Position numbers and translations under genes: made by a program | Shown: positions 31,305 to 43,778 of the stretch, in pieces | Layout: each line of letters starts with the position of its first letter | How positions within the stretch are numbered: the first letter of the stretch is position 1 | The notes under the pieces: model-generated | Told to the model about the DNA's origin: nothing | What the model saw: the letters and a program-made list of their open reading frames with translations, nothing else | Databases searched by the model: none | Assembly: GCA_009667805.1 (NCBI GenBank) | Contig: CM019064.1 | Coordinates: 272,347,662-272,411,661 of the forward strand | DNA: 64,000 nucleotides | Source of the DNA: Leptobrachium leishanense | Taxonomy: Eukaryota; Chordata; Amphibia; Anura; Megophryidae | Direction: 5' to 3'

Positions 31305-32419
31305 CAGCCATGGCCAAACGTTTTGAGACTGACATACATCTTAATTTCCACAAAGTCTGCTGCTTCAGGGTTTTTAGATCTCTTTATCAGATGTTACTAT
31401 GGTATACTGAAGTATAAATCCAAGCATTTCAGAATTGTCAAAAGATTTTGACCATTACATTTAGGTTTATGCGAAGAGTCAATAGTTGCAGTGTTGACCC
31501 TCTCTTTTTTCAAGACCTCTACAATTCATCCTGGCATGCTGTCAATCAACTTTTGGGCCACATCCTGACTGATGGCAGCCCATTCTTGCATAATCAATGT
31601 TTGGGGTTAGTCAGGATTTGTGGGGGTTTTTGTCCACCCGCCTCTTGACGATTGACCAAGTTCTCAATGGTATTACGGTCTGAGTTTCCTGGCCATGGAC
31701 CCAAAATCTTGACTTCTTGGTTCCCCCGAGCCACTTGGTTATTTTTAGCCTTATGGCAAGGTATCTAGCTAGCAAAGGTATTGTTCGTCACCAAACTGTT
31801 CTTGGATGATTTGGAGAAGTTGCTCGCTGAGGCTGTTTTTGTACCTTTATTTGTCCATGGCTGCGTTCTTTGGCAAAATTTTGTGATTGAGCCCACTCCC
31901 TTGGCTGAGCAGCAACCCCACCCAACGGTGTTAGGATGACACAGGTCTGATGGTAGCGCGCTCACCTTTTTCTTCGGACAAGTGTGTTGCTTTGCACAAA
32001 AAACAGTGACTGCACAGGTTTCCTTGTAGGTAACCATGGTTGATAGAGGAAGAAAAATGCTTTCAAGCACCTACTTTTAAAACTTCCAGTCTGTCATGCT
32101 GATTACTTTAACTCCAGCCTTGTCCTTGTTAACACAGGTCAGAGTGACGAGAGCATCGCTGACATGTCAGCTTGTACTTTTTTTTTTTTTTTTTTATTGC
32201 AGAGTTGGTTACAAGTATTTATAAAGCACAAATTCATTAGCGCTTGTGGAATTTTTATTTCAGTATTGAATTGCTTTTCGTGGAAAAGATGGACTTTGCA
32301 ATTCATATGAGCACTCTTCATAACATTTTGGTGTATATATTAATTTCCATCATAACGGAGGCAGCAGACTTTGAAAAATTTATATTTGTGTCTTCTCAAA
32401 ACTTTTTGGGCCATAGCTG
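31305..32419 (-). mobile_element. Tc1/mariner element, internally deleted
   Basis: Terminal repeats: left TACAGCCATGGCCAAACGTT then TTGAGACTGACA; right, complemented, TACAGCTATGGCCCAAAAAG then TTTTGAGAAGACACA. Both ends abut a TA dinucleotide (31303-31304, 32420-32421), the Tc1 target. At 1115 bp it is shorter than the usual 1.6 kb because the middle of the transposase is missing. A T-run near 32178 is a further scar. Confidence 0.9.
31477..32037 (-). pseudogene. Tc1-like transposase, deleted and frameshifted
   Basis: The minus strand starts MVTYKET at 32037, the usual Tc1-family beginning. It then jumps from the first ten codons or so to sequence matching the catalytic-domain part: VGWGCCSAKGVGSITKF, then TQPWTNKG, then SLVTNNTF. 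Further downstream in other frames come GPWPGNSD-like, PIENLVN-like and KLIDSMPG-like sequence (about 31690-31530). The paired helix-turn-helix DNA-binding domain and at least the first catalytic Asp region are gone, and several frame changes follow. It is certainly inactive. The terminal repeats remain recognisable. Confidence 0.8.
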
Positions 32420-33073
32420 TAGATCTGAGCAGAAAGTTGTTATCCTACACTTCATAATCGAGTGGCATTGTAAAGTATGTCACACATTCATTTTTTTTTA
32501 TTTTTTTTGGGCTGTCATTGTAAAGAATGGTGGCTCTCTGATCAAGGGTGCAGTCTATTGAACAGAATCAGTGTAGTATACAGAAGAATGGAGAGGTTAT
32601 AGAACATTGTATACTTTACAGCTGGCAATAGTGTCTTCAATGCTTTGTGCACAACCCTTCAGGTGGAGAACTGCTTGGAATGGCATATTTTGTTTGTAAA
32701 AGTGCTGACCAATGTTTTCCCTCTCCTGTGTTCCTTCAACCTGACTGTTTTGGCTTAATCTTTGCATTCTTGTCAATTTCTAAACTTCTTCATTACACAT
32801 CCTTAATGACAAAGGGCATATCTAATATGTTGCGGCTTAACTCTCTTCAAAGACACGCAACACACAAGTACATCCCGACCTGTTTATACAGCAAGCGGCC
32901 CCCAGCAATCATAGTGCTGCAGCTTTTGCCTGGCTGTCCTGGGATATCTTGTTGCCATAGAAGATAAAACCTGATTAAGGGGTTAAAGTGACGTTCTATG
33001 GGAAGCAGCCTCTCAAAAGCTGCGTGTACCGGTGCACTGAGCTTGTGTGCGCCTGCATCTGTGCTGTGTTGTT

Positions 33074-33108
<35 letters not shown>

Positions 33109-33139
33109 CCCCCCCCGACTGTGTTCCCGAGATGTGTCG
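32420..33139 (+). other. gpm6b intron 1, no feature recognised
   Basis: T-runs at about 33.08 kb and a C-run at about 33.11 kb. GATTAAGGGGTTAAAG at 32973 is TTAA-containing but has no matching partner. Confidence 0.45.
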
Positions 33140-33423
33140 GGCTGTATACATCACCTCTCCTTCGATGTCTCCTCCGGCGATCGTGACCTCATACTTCCTG
33201 GTTCCCTCCCTTGCGAGAAGGAAACCAGGAAGTATGAGGATCAGCGAGGGAGAGGATGTATCCAGTGGCATCCCGCGTGTTGCCTGGGGTTACCACTTCC
33301 AGCATAGGAATTTAACCCTGAGCCACACTCGGGAATACTGCTGGGGGGGGGGGGAATAAATAAGAGCGCTTTTTCTAGGAAATTTTTTAAAAAAAAAAAA
33401 AAACAGACCGCCAGGGAGGTTAA
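33140..33423 (+). mobile_element. piggyBac-like MITE family D, right part
   Basis: Ends GACCGCCAGGGAGG then TTAA (33420-33423), the same end as the element at 35214. The interior has a hairpin CATACTTCCTGGTTCC ... GGAAACCAGGAAGTATG (33190-33238) and TTTAACCCTGAGCCACACTCGGGAATACTGC, an imperfect relative of the 35.1 kb element. The left end is not identified. A G-run (33343) and an A-run (33392) sit inside. Confidence 0.6.
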
Positions 33424-35059
33424 AGGATACACCATTTTTAGGACCGAGTACAAGTACCGATACTCACGGTATCGCTTATTGGAAAGCGGTCTCATGACTT
33501 TAAAAGTAATTTAATTTTGCTGAAAAACCTGTCCAGTTTATATTGAATGTATGTCCAGACACCCCATTTACACCCCCTCCCCCACGCCTCATCTCAGATA
33601 CATGATATGTCTGGTCTGAGGTCTGTGTACATGTATCTGAGGTCACACACTCTCTTCCGGAAACTCTGAATTGTTCCACTATTTATTCGTATGAAAATGA
33701 TTACAGTGATGTAAAAATTAGTCATTAACCTGCAAATTGCCTTTTTGAGAAGAATTGTGGGAGGACAAGAGCGGAGGGTTATTGTGCAGAATGTTTATCA
33801 CCAATGGGATCACTATCTGTTGGGAGTAGTCTCTCGCAAATGTAGTATCGGCACTGATACTAGTGTATCCCTTAAAAATTTTTTTTTTAAAAAAAACTAG
33901 ACCCCCCCCCCCTTTTGTTGCTTTAAGCTCCTATTGGCAGAATATAAATTTTGAGGCTGTAATGTTAGCTTTTCAATGTTCAATCCTTCCAATTCACTTC
34001 TCCCATGAGTGACAACAAATTGGCTCAAATGTGATTCCAAAGATTTACCCTTATCTGAATTCTACGCAGAATTTAAAATATAAACTATTCTCACAAGTGA
34101 TATACTGCATAAATCGGACCTCCTTTTTTATAACCCGTCTGTCATATGCCCTCATTGGTATATCCAGACTGCTCTAGTGGGTTGTAGTAATTCTGACATC
34201 CCCAGCGATGGAGAGGGATGGCTGTGCTGCTGTCAGTGGAGCAATCTGCATAGAAAATCAAAGTTTTGCCAAAGGGCTAAAAGAAAACTCTTTTGATGTA
34301 GATACAGTTTAATATTAATGTGAATGTTTATAATCCTGTCATGTTCTTTCTTGTTTTAAATTTGTATGCCAACACACCCAGTTTACACATCTACGAAGAT
34401 ACGCACCACCATTAGTATTCATTTACTTCTTTTTAAAGTACTTTGTAACTTTTGGGTTGTGTTGTAAAATATTTTATAAATGGATGCCTGACTTTTTTTT
34501 TTTTTTTTTTTTTTGGATCCAGAATGATGCATAGTCAGTCATGATGTGTGAGTAAAATCTGTAAAGTTGTGTATCAACATTTAACGAAGTGTGTGGTTAG
34601 GTTCGGCAGGCTGGACTTCTTAACGTTGCATGGTTTTCTTGCGATGTTTCAATGCCTGCTTTAATCATTCTGATGATTAACGGAGTCTTAACATTTCCTC
34701 TGCATCTATTTGTACTTAACTTCATCTGGCGGTCTAATTTTTTTAAAAATTTTGTGTCTAAAAGCGTCTCAAATTTTTTTTTTTTTTTTTTTTAAAGGCA
34801 ACGTGTTTTTGTACATAGTTAGCCTGTAAATAATTAGGAATCACGCACTGAAATCCGTGAAATCAAGAGTCCTTACTGTAAAATCCTTTATAAATAAAAT
34901 TTAAATAAATGGTAAATACAGAGTCCGCTTTTAAAGTTTGAAACACGACATAATTATTTTTGGGATAATAAACTACTATCCAAAATAATGCAAATGATTC
35001 AATAAAGTACAACAAAAAAAACTGGAATCTGTCTGCAAGCAAGGGTGAGACGATGTATG
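33424..35059 (+). other. gpm6b intron 1, no feature recognised
   Basis: AT-rich with long T-runs (about 34.49 and 34.77 kb) and a C-run (33.90 kb). No exon or repeat end identified. Confidence 0.5.
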
Positions 35060-35214
35060 GTCTATTTCTTATCCTATAGATAGGAAGCAGCTCGCGGGAG
35101 ACAGCGAGGGAGCCTGGAGGAGGTGAGTTAACATCCAGTCCGAGTGTGGCTCGGGGTTAAATTTCGCGAACGGTAACCCCGAGTCACACTCGGGAATACC
35201 GCCAGGGAGGTTAA
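35060..35214 (+). mobile_element. piggyBac-like MITE family D, right end copy 2
   Basis: Ends CGGGAATACCGCCAGGGAGG then TTAA at 35211-35214. A stem CGAGTGTGGCTCGGGGTTA pairs with TAACCCCGAGTCACACTCG across a short AT-rich loop (about 35140-35196). Left end not found, so it is partial or has unrecognised borders. Confidence 0.65.
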
Positions 35215-37554
35215 TACAGTGCTGCCATTGACTTCACCCTCACATATATGTGCTAGTTGTCCACCATTCCCACCTACTTTCATGGCAGTAATCCACTGTC
35301 CTCCCATATCAATGGCCGTTCATCCTCCAAGGCCACTATCCAATTCCTTTGCCTCTCATGGACAGAGTTTGAGATCCATGCTGTAGAGCCTCCTATGGCG
35401 TCACATTTCAGGATCAAGTCAACCATGCGCAGCCTCATTCACCCACACTTTGTCCAATGGGAAGTTATGACCTATTTTTAGGTGCAGAATGGGAAAGCCA
35501 GAGCTAGGCCAGAGGCCCAGTTGTGTGATATGGGGCACAGGCACATCACATATTTTCTTTAGTCCATCACACCCTTTAAATCAACCTGTCACACTGGATT
35601 GCTCTGTGATCATTATGTCCTTGTAATTAAAGTTATTAAAACACACATTTTACCATTAAAGGGAAACCTTCACAGCAATATTAAAGCCGCTTCATATCGT
35701 CAAACACTTGCACTGCTGTTGCGTTTTTTTTTTTGTTTTTTTTTTGTATACAAAAGGCCAGAATTCTAGTAAAAGTACTAAACGTTGAATTGAGTATATA
35801 CAGAAATAACAACTAGAAATGGTGGTATGCAATGTTGCCAAATATTATCTCATTACAAAGTCAGCTGGCCTGTGTTTATTTCAAATGAAAATTCATGGCA
35901 TATATTTACTTAAACTGAATTCATGGCTTAATGTTTCTTGAAACCAATAAAGCTTGCAACTTTTTTTTCTTTTTAAAAAATCTATCAAAATCAGGGCGGC
36001 ACACCTACAAAACAGGCAAAACCTATTGAGGAAAATATACATAGTGACTCCATTTTCCGATGGCAAGTTTTTTTTAACATTTTGCCATGGCTAAGCCTTG
36101 TGGTTGTTAATATGCTTCTCAAGATGCTCTGGTATTTCTATAAACTAATATAATAAATGTATATTTAAAATTCTGCTTGTTTCTCCCAGATTATGTCCAA
36201 TATATTAGTGTAATTTTGTAGTAATCTGTAGGACCGAATACAATGCTGATAGTCCACAAGGGATCCTGAATGAGCAGGCAGTCACAAAGACCATAAAGTA
36301 CAGTGTGGATGTAAGACTGCTCCTATTCACAGGAGGTGCATGGTGTCAAGATTTTCTTTTATTTTTTCTCCTCGTATGCAGAGATGAATACAACGTAATA
36401 TTCAGAGGGTGCGTTTTACTCATGTATTCACTATTCCCAATGCATTACTAAATTTGTTTTATTGAGCGCTAATTGTTTTTACAGAAACTGTGGTAAAAGA
36501 AAATCTAATGTTGCATTCTGTTTTTTTAAATTTGTTTTGATCAACTATGAGCACTTTTTTTATTTTAAGCATGGATCAGATCTGCTTTATTTTCTGAACC
36601 TTGACATCCTGGGAAACTAATGTGAGGTTATGGGCCGTGACCACAAAGACCTTCTTAACCAAACTGGGAATATCAATTGGTGTGAATAAGTGTTACTCAG
36701 GACTCTGAACCCATGGGAGATGAAATAACTTGCTGATCTGATCCCAGGGAAAGGAGGGACCCTATTGCAAGAGTGGCATTACCTTAACCAGAGCTGTTGA
36801 AAACCTAACTTTCCAGAGCCAACACCTACCTTTTAGAATAGACCCCTAGGTGTCTTTCCCCTTTTGGATTGTGTTTTAGGAATCCGTTTTATTAAACGAA
36901 AGCAGTTTGCTATTAAGGTGCCGTAGGTTAATAATGTAAAATGCTTTACTGCGCCAATCATACGATCTAGTTGGAATATACACAACAGGCAAGTGGAAGC
37001 ACTGACTGAATAAAAAGGGATTTAACCCTTTCTTCTAACCAGGGCTTAGTAAATTATCTTACTTGATCAGTTTATATAGCATATGTATAATCTTTATGAT
37101 TTTATGAAGGTGTTTGATTACAGTAAAACCACTTTCTGGAATATGGGGTGTATGACTTTGTCTTCAAACTCTCCAATCCTATTTGATAACTGGCTCTTAA
37201 GCATAGTTAGGGACTTCTATCTCCATTGCTGCTCAATTAAATAGGGGTATCTCCCCATATTTAACTCTAGAGTGTTTTTGTTTTTAATTCTCCTGTAGAA
37301 AATTATATTTATATTTTTTTTCTCTCTATCATGAGATGACTGACATGTGATGGCGGCAGACACAGCATGATTTGCAGTAATTGAGCTTTATTATTGCTAA
37401 CCTTTATAAATAATGAAGTCTCCCATATGGCTCATCTAGAGATGGTTTCATGAATATTTCCACTGGTTATGATCTGACTACCACAATGAGTCCTACCATG
37501 TCCCTGCCTGAGCATTCCAAGGACCACTCAATGAAGTCCAAACCTTACTAACGA
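35215..37554 (+). other. gpm6b intron 1, mostly featureless
   Basis: AT-rich intron. At 36748-36850 GGGACCCTATTGCAAGAG ... CCTTTTAGAATAGACCCCT looks like a degraded copy of the 53371 palindromic family (shared CCAGAGCTGTTG with 42736). No exon found. Confidence 0.45.
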
Positions 37555-37718
37555 CAGGGCTCGATTTCAAGTCCCAAGCTACTAGCCAGGCCTTAAGAGT
37601 TACTTGCCACTAGTTGCCCACCTAATCCCTTATCCTGCCCTGCCTCTGCATTCCCACTCGCCCTCATGTAATTTCCACTTGCCAAATGCGAGCAGGCAAG
37701 TGGAAGTTTTGAAGCCTG
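37555..37718 (+). mobile_element. hAT-like MITE family J, copy 2 (short)
   Basis: Left CAGGGCTCGATTTCAAGTCC, right GTGGAAGTTTTGAAGCCTG. Flanks share CTAACGA on both sides (37548-37554, 37719-37725). Internal words AAGCTACTAGCCAGGC and CTTGCCACTAGTTGC match copy 3. About 700 bp shorter than copy 3. Confidence 0.7.
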
Positions 37719-37877
37719 CTAACGATATCAAGAACTATGAAGAAGCGTCTATATTGACTATTCAATTTTTAGGCAGTCTGTCTGGTATTACAAATTTTGG
37801 TCCTGAACAGTGATGTGACACAGGGCAGGAGAGCTACTATTGCAAGGGGGGGGGGGGAATGATAATTGTAGCTTTAA

Positions 37878-38325
37878 GGCTGGTGTCAGACGAGCGTAGT
37901 GTTCACGTCCGTGATTGCGCCTAAAAGTACGTCCGTGATAGCATGAGAGAAAGTCCATTGGAGCCTGACACATGAAGTACGTCCGCACTGAACTGCGGAC
38001 GCACAACGGCCGCGGCAAACGGACGCAGGTTAGGCAAGAACGTAATACTGCTAGAACGGACGTGCGGAGTGCGCCACGTCCACAACGTCTGCATAGCTTT
38101 GTGTGTGCGTGATGGAGCATGGTCAGACGGACTGCATTTATACGTCCAGCATTTTTGACGGACAGAATGTTTTTTCATTGTAATTTATTTTTCCCTCCTA
38201 CATCCGTCAAAAATAACTTCAGTGAAAAAACGGACTGTGTGACCACTACTGCGTCATCCGTACTGACGATGTCCGTACTGCACGGACGTACAGTCCGTAG
38301 AAATCACGCTCGTCTGACTCCAGCC
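37878..38325 (+). mobile_element. TWA-flanked MITE family C, copy 8 (complete)
   Basis: Terminal repeats GGCTGGTGTCAGACGAGCGT / ACGCTCGTCTGACTCCAGCC, with TAA duplicated exactly on both sides (37875-37877, 38326-38328). The interior is unusually dense in ACGTCCG, CGGACGT and GTCCGTA words and includes smaller hairpins. Very similar to copy 9 at 56589. Confidence 0.9.
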
Positions 38326-38379
38326 TAAAATGCCAGCCTTTCCTGTCCTACTGCAATGTGAGCTCTTTCCCTTTTACAG

Positions 38380-38560
38380 ATTATTTATTTTATTTACAAA
38401 GGATTTTACCAGGAAGGATACATTGCGATTTTTCTCGTTTTCAAGTATGTCCTGGGTTCAAGAACATTGAAGTGTTAGTTACAGAAAGTAATACAATGCA
38501 AGATATTAAAAATTAATAATAGGTGATATATTATACACACACTATCACAAATTTACCAGT
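38380..38560 (-). mobile_element. LINE 3' UTR fragment (same family as 22935)
   Basis: On the minus strand this reads TAACACTTCAATGTTCTTGA, then ACCCAGGACATACTTGAAAA and TGTATCCTTCCTGGTAAAAT, ending in TTTGTAAATAAAATAAATAAT. It matches 23300-23375 closely and lacks any coding part, so it is a strongly 5'-truncated insertion. Confidence 0.8.
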
Positions 38561-39049
38561 TGGCCCCAAATGTTTTTTGTTTTTCTAGACTGTAAAAGTC
38601 GGACCGTTTTTCAAACTTCTGTAAAAGCTGCTTCCATAGTGGAATCTTACAATTTTTCGCTCTTGAGTTTTGGTTCCCTTGTGACCCATGGAATCTTATT
38701 TTTATTTGTGTTGAATGTTCCCATACACTACATTACATCCTACATATGGCTTCTTTCACATTTTTATAACCCCGCAGCTGAATAAATGTAATACACCACA
38801 AACGGCCATAACTAGTACTTCCTGAACACTTACACACGACACACGTGCGTCTTTATAATACACAGCTATGACAACGGGGATTATGTTTTAACAAGGAAAA
38901 CCACTTGTGGACCTTCTAGCATGAAACTATTTCAACAATTCATTGTGGCACGTGATCAATTAATCTGCATATTGCACATCTGTCTATTGCCCATCTTTGT
39001 ATATGCAAAACATGCCTCCAATGTTAAGCAATATGTGCTGTTGAGTAGG

Positions 39050-40140
39050 ATTTCGTGTTTTATTGTTTGACCAGTGGTTAGGTAAGGATATTGTCGCGGT
39101 TAGGTGTGCACAGAAACGGTCATGGGAACACTCTATGCTTGTGATGGGTCATTTTGAGTGAGTGCCCTCACCCCTCCTGGAGGGATCTGCGGGCTAATTC
39201 AGCCATCAATGTGGATGGCTGATCTCCGCTTCTGGGTGAGATTAGAGAGTGGTAACCTCAGCTTTCTCAGGAATTGTGACGATCAGAACTCCTTTCCCAT
39301 TATTGGCTCTGAGTGCTGCCTGTGGTTATGTAGCTTGGAGCACCAGTTCTGGATTTAATGTAAGTGTTGATCCTTTCACTAGCAAAAACTTTGTGTAGGT
39401 ATAGCACTTGAGTCCAACTGGAGGTCAATAACCTTGACAATCACGTCCTGTACTAAATCCAGAAGGGATCAATTAGAGCACATGACCACCAGATATGAGC
39501 CTGCTGCTTGACCACATCTCCAACAGGTTGGATCATAAAATGCAATAAACTGGGGTATACGGAGTGGAGTCTGGTACCATAAGGACAGTATTTTATACGA
39601 GGTTTCATGATACCAAATCACCCTGGTTAACTAACCAGAAAATATTATCCCAGGCTGCATCAGAAATGGATTCCTCCCATTGGCCCATAAAAGGAGGGGT
39701 CGAAGAGTGCTTTTTAGCATGGTGTTCAACCAGGAGCGATTGATTACAAATGCGCTCCAAGGAAGTGAGCGCCCTAGTTAATGGACGGTGACTTACGCAG
39801 GCTTGGATATGGTGTTGTATTTGCAAAAAGTTGAACTTATCCATATAGGACAGCGGGGAGAGTCTGTCAATTCTCGTGATGGCTACCTCTAATGCTATAT
39901 ATGGGCAAAATGTAGTGCTAAAACTCGCGGACCCGGAGTTGAGTGAGATTGAAGAGTAGGGCGGATACATCCATTGATGCAGGTTTATGGGCAACAGAGG
40001 AGTGAGTGTACAAGTTTCAACCAGTCCCAAAGTTGTAAGGTAACCCCTTATCAGTGGGTGATGTCTGGACACCCAGGGGATATTCAAAGAGGAAAGCAAC
40101 AGTAAAGTTCAGTGGGACCCTGGGAATAGTCTGACATCCA
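39050..40140 (-). pseudogene. L1/Tx1-type LINE ORF2, C-terminal remnant
   Basis: The minus strand has a 164-codon frame (40099-39605) with HHPLIRGYLTT, KFNFLQIQHHIQ, TSLERICN and AAWDNIFWL. It continues in-strand to PTCWRCGQAAGSYLVVMC (about 39540-39480), the Cys-x2-Cys motif typical of the L1/Tx1 ORF2 C-terminus (usually followed by W-x-CP). Stops then accumulate. The endonuclease and RT catalytic core are absent, so it is 5'-truncated at about 40140 near a T-run. This family is distinct from the CR1/L2 LINEs elsewhere in the window. Confidence 0.75.
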
Positions 40141-43100
40141 GTCAACCATACGTTTGAGATGTGCTGCTGTTTGGTATACACGTGCATCTGGGAGAGGGAT
40201 TGGATGGTTTTTACTTTTTTTTTTTTTTTTTTTTTTTTATTTCTGTTGGCTTATTCAGGGCAAAATTTGCTGACCTGCCTTCAATATTCCTATAAAGGGC
40301 ATCTGCTAAAATATGAATGAAACTAACCTCTGTTGCCAGACCATGCTATAATGTCAGAGGGGGAACAATGGAAATATTGACACACTGCAGGTTTGCTTTA
40401 TGGTTTGCTGTAATTGGTTCACACTTTGCATAAACAAGAATGGTCAGATCCCTTGTAACGTTATCTTGTCAACCAACGTTACTCACGTTTTCTAAGGCCA
40501 TTGGTATATTAATAAAAACATTAAGGATCTTGATTTTAAATAAAATTATGAGTTATTAAAGGTTACCATGGAAATGTCTCCATAGGGATGGCAATATTCA
40601 CTAAAACCACAATCAAGATCGCGGTCCCCCTTTTTAAAAGATTAGATCACAGAATTTGCCAAATGGCCAATGTGCATATGGGTGTATGTTTTATTTTTGA
40701 TCCTTTTTAGGTAAAAGTTTTATGATCAGGCCACCTTTCTGGAGTTTTAGCTTGATTAGTCACTTGGGACCTGACATTCCAAGCTCAGTCTCTTAACCGC
40801 AGGTCCTGAAAATTCATGAATTGGAGCTGTTTTATGAGCCAAAGGCTGAACTTCGATCACAGTTCTTGTTAACAAACACTTTGGGGGAGGCCAAATACGG
40901 TCTTGCCGTCAACGGGTTCACTCTAGTGATGTCCCTTCAGGCAATGGATATTCCATTGGTCATAAAGGTCAATGGGATCTTGTCTCTTCAAGAGCTATTG
41001 CTCACCAATACTTGCCGGCTTCCCCCCACAGGCACCACAATCATGTCAGGACAGGTACAGCATGGAAATGAGCCATCTAGCTGGAAGACTGTAGAGAGGT
41101 TGCAACACTGGAATGGGGCAAGTTCTATGTTGAACATAGAGGGGGCATCAAGGATTAATAAAGCATTCTGGTGCATTTCTTCCTCAAACCTCTGCTTTCC
41201 TCCCCTATAAACTCTCAAATTTTGTGTAGAAAGGAGCACTAATTTTAATCAACAAAACACAGGACATTTTTACATGCAATCATTGACTAATGGAGAGAAC
41301 AATACAGTGGGCTTGGAGAACTGACAGCAAATGTTATTTGAATTTGGAATTCTTTGGCAACTCTGCCAGAATAAAGAATATCCACTACTCTGGAGGGACA
41401 TAGGGATGATTTTTTTTTTTTTTTTTTGTCCCTAGCAAGAGGTCTATAAGGATGTGGTGGACCTCCATGCCATCTCCAAAGAGCAGAGACTCTCATGAGT
41501 GTCTGCATGGTGTCGACAGATTGTGCGTTTTGTCACGTGACAGTGGAGACTATAAAAGTTGACGTTTGCCACATTTACGTAGAAAGATGGCGCTCCATAT
41601 CCATGTGGCTCTCCTGAAGATTCACAACAGCCGTTTACAGCAACATCATTTCAGCTATCTAGCAGCCACTGTCTTTGTAGACACACCTCACACATCCGCT
41701 ATTCACATTGCAAAATTTGGTCTGTTTCCCTTGAATTCAAATTGTATCCATTTCCCACTATCGTAGTCACATATTGACACTTTATTTTAATTTCTCACCC
41801 CAATACTCTTGGATAAGTCACAGATCTCTATCGCACAGGGCTATCCCTAGGTGCCACCCCACCCCATGCTAATGACTGATTTACCTTTACTGACACCCCC
41901 CCCCCCCTATGTTTCTTCCACAACCCCCATGAAAATATGTCCTCTGACATGCTGAAGAGGCATTTTGATCATTCTTTGTAGGAAAGCTGTAGCCTAATCA
42001 CAACTCTCTCCTAATCCCACATCCTGCTCTAGACCTCTGTAGTCAGCCATTCCTCCAGGTCACATGCTCATAGACGTTTGAGTTATGTCCATAGTGTTTA
42101 TTTTTAGGTTGGATAATGGAGAAAAGTTGTAGACCTTTTCTTTATTTAGTGGCCATTAACTTAATATTTAGTCCTGGAATTGCCACAACCCTTCTACATC
42201 CCCTGATTGATGCCTGTCCTTGGTTATGAGAGTCCAAATCAGCAATCATGTAATTCAGGATATGCCATTTGCAGACTGTACAATCGCGCATGGTATTCTG
42301 ATCACCATTGATGGAATTCCACCAAACAGGTCTCTGCATCGTTATTTGAAACTTGCAGACAATAATATTGAATGTATTGTTAAATGAATATGAGCAAACA
42401 CAAGTGTGGTGTGGGTCCACTAAAGTTGCCACCTTTTTTTATCAGTCATTGCCTGGACTTATTTTCAGCATGGCTTCTAATGGTAAAAAAAATTATGTAC
42501 AGTAACTGTTGGCCATTTGCTCTCTATTCACGTTTTCAATTTTTATTTTATAAATGTAATGCATTCCTCACCTTCGTTCCTGTTTATTTCCATGCTGTGT
42601 CCACTTTTCCTGACCTGCTTACAATCCTGTCCTCACTTTCCCTTCCAGTGTGTTCAGCTTCTTTTACACTTTCTACCCTTCTGTGTGCTCGGTCAGGAAA
42701 ACTTTGGGCTGTATTCCAGCTTTGATGTAAACTTAACCAGAGCTGTTGTAAACTTTGCGCCAAGGTTGGCATAAGACCCTTCAGGTATTCTCTAAGGAGG
42801 TAATTCAGACTAATTTCTGGATAATAATGCTTCCACATAGGTAGAAGAGAAATGCATCCTCATTCGAGAAAATGGCCCCAAACCTTGGACATGGGGAGGC
42901 TTTATTGGGACCTGGCCATAATTCCTAATTTCTGAGGATTGCAATCTGTCCCACTAGGCTCAACGTTGACCCTTTGACAGTCCGCAGCCACATAAAACCT
43001 GTTGCTTGGTTTAAAATCTTTTTTTCCTTTCTTTAATGCACATTGTCACAATGATTACACTTAACCTGTTTAGGGTTCACTTCATCTTAGACCGTACATT

Positions 43101-43778
43101 CAACAAGACAAATCTATGACCTGGGATCTGTTTTAAAGTAGAGGTTGTAATACAGAAGATGTGTAGACTCTATGCTGTCAAATTCCAGGAGGCTTCCACT
43201 GCCTTCTTGGATATTCCACATCCTGTTTATTTCTGTGAAATCACTTTCAGAATAATTGCATGAAGAAAGCTGAAAAGGCCATAGATTTCCATTCAGAGCA
43301 ATCTACCACTGAGATGTTATACATGTAGCTTCAATTTGTGTGATCTAAAATTTGACTGTTGCCTCCGTTCCCCTGGCACAAGGAGGGGAACATTAAGGTC
43401 AAACTCCTCCCGACAGACTATGAACCCTTCAGTGGAGACAAGTCTCGTGCACTTTATCCTTTTATTTGCACCCCCCCCCCGCCTTTCATATTTTTTGATA
43501 TGATGTGATAGAATCGTGATTGCTGATGTTGTATACCTTGTGTCATCGTACTGGAGACCTTAACATCAATGATTGCAATACTGGGCTTGCAGCTCAAACT
43601 AGCATGTCCTTACTGTAAACTGACCTCCACTATAACTACTTGTTCCAAGGTAACACCATGTTTTACAAGTCTGTATTAGAAAGTTAACATCCTAAAATGG
43701 CACACTGAACAAATCCCATTCTCCTCTCATTGCACGGTGGAGAGGGTGGTTTGATCCGCTGCTTCTTCTTGCCACGAG
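40141..43778 (+). other. gpm6b intron 1, no gene recognised
   Basis: Includes a 129-codon frame (40821-41210, +) with a partly overlapping frame on the other strand and no domain; not called. 42708-42780 (GGGCTGTATTCCAGC ... CCAAGGTTGGCATAAGACCC) resembles the 53371 palindrome family. T-runs at 40.21 and 41.41 kb, C-runs at 41.89 and 43.47 kb. Confidence 0.45.

Noticed and set aside
33047..33307. Frames with long poly-Phe segments
   Set aside because: Produced by a T-run followed by a C-run; the same artefact recurs at other T-runs.
40821..41210. 129-codon plus-strand frame
   Set aside because: No domain, overlapped by an opposite-strand frame, no plausible splice partner.
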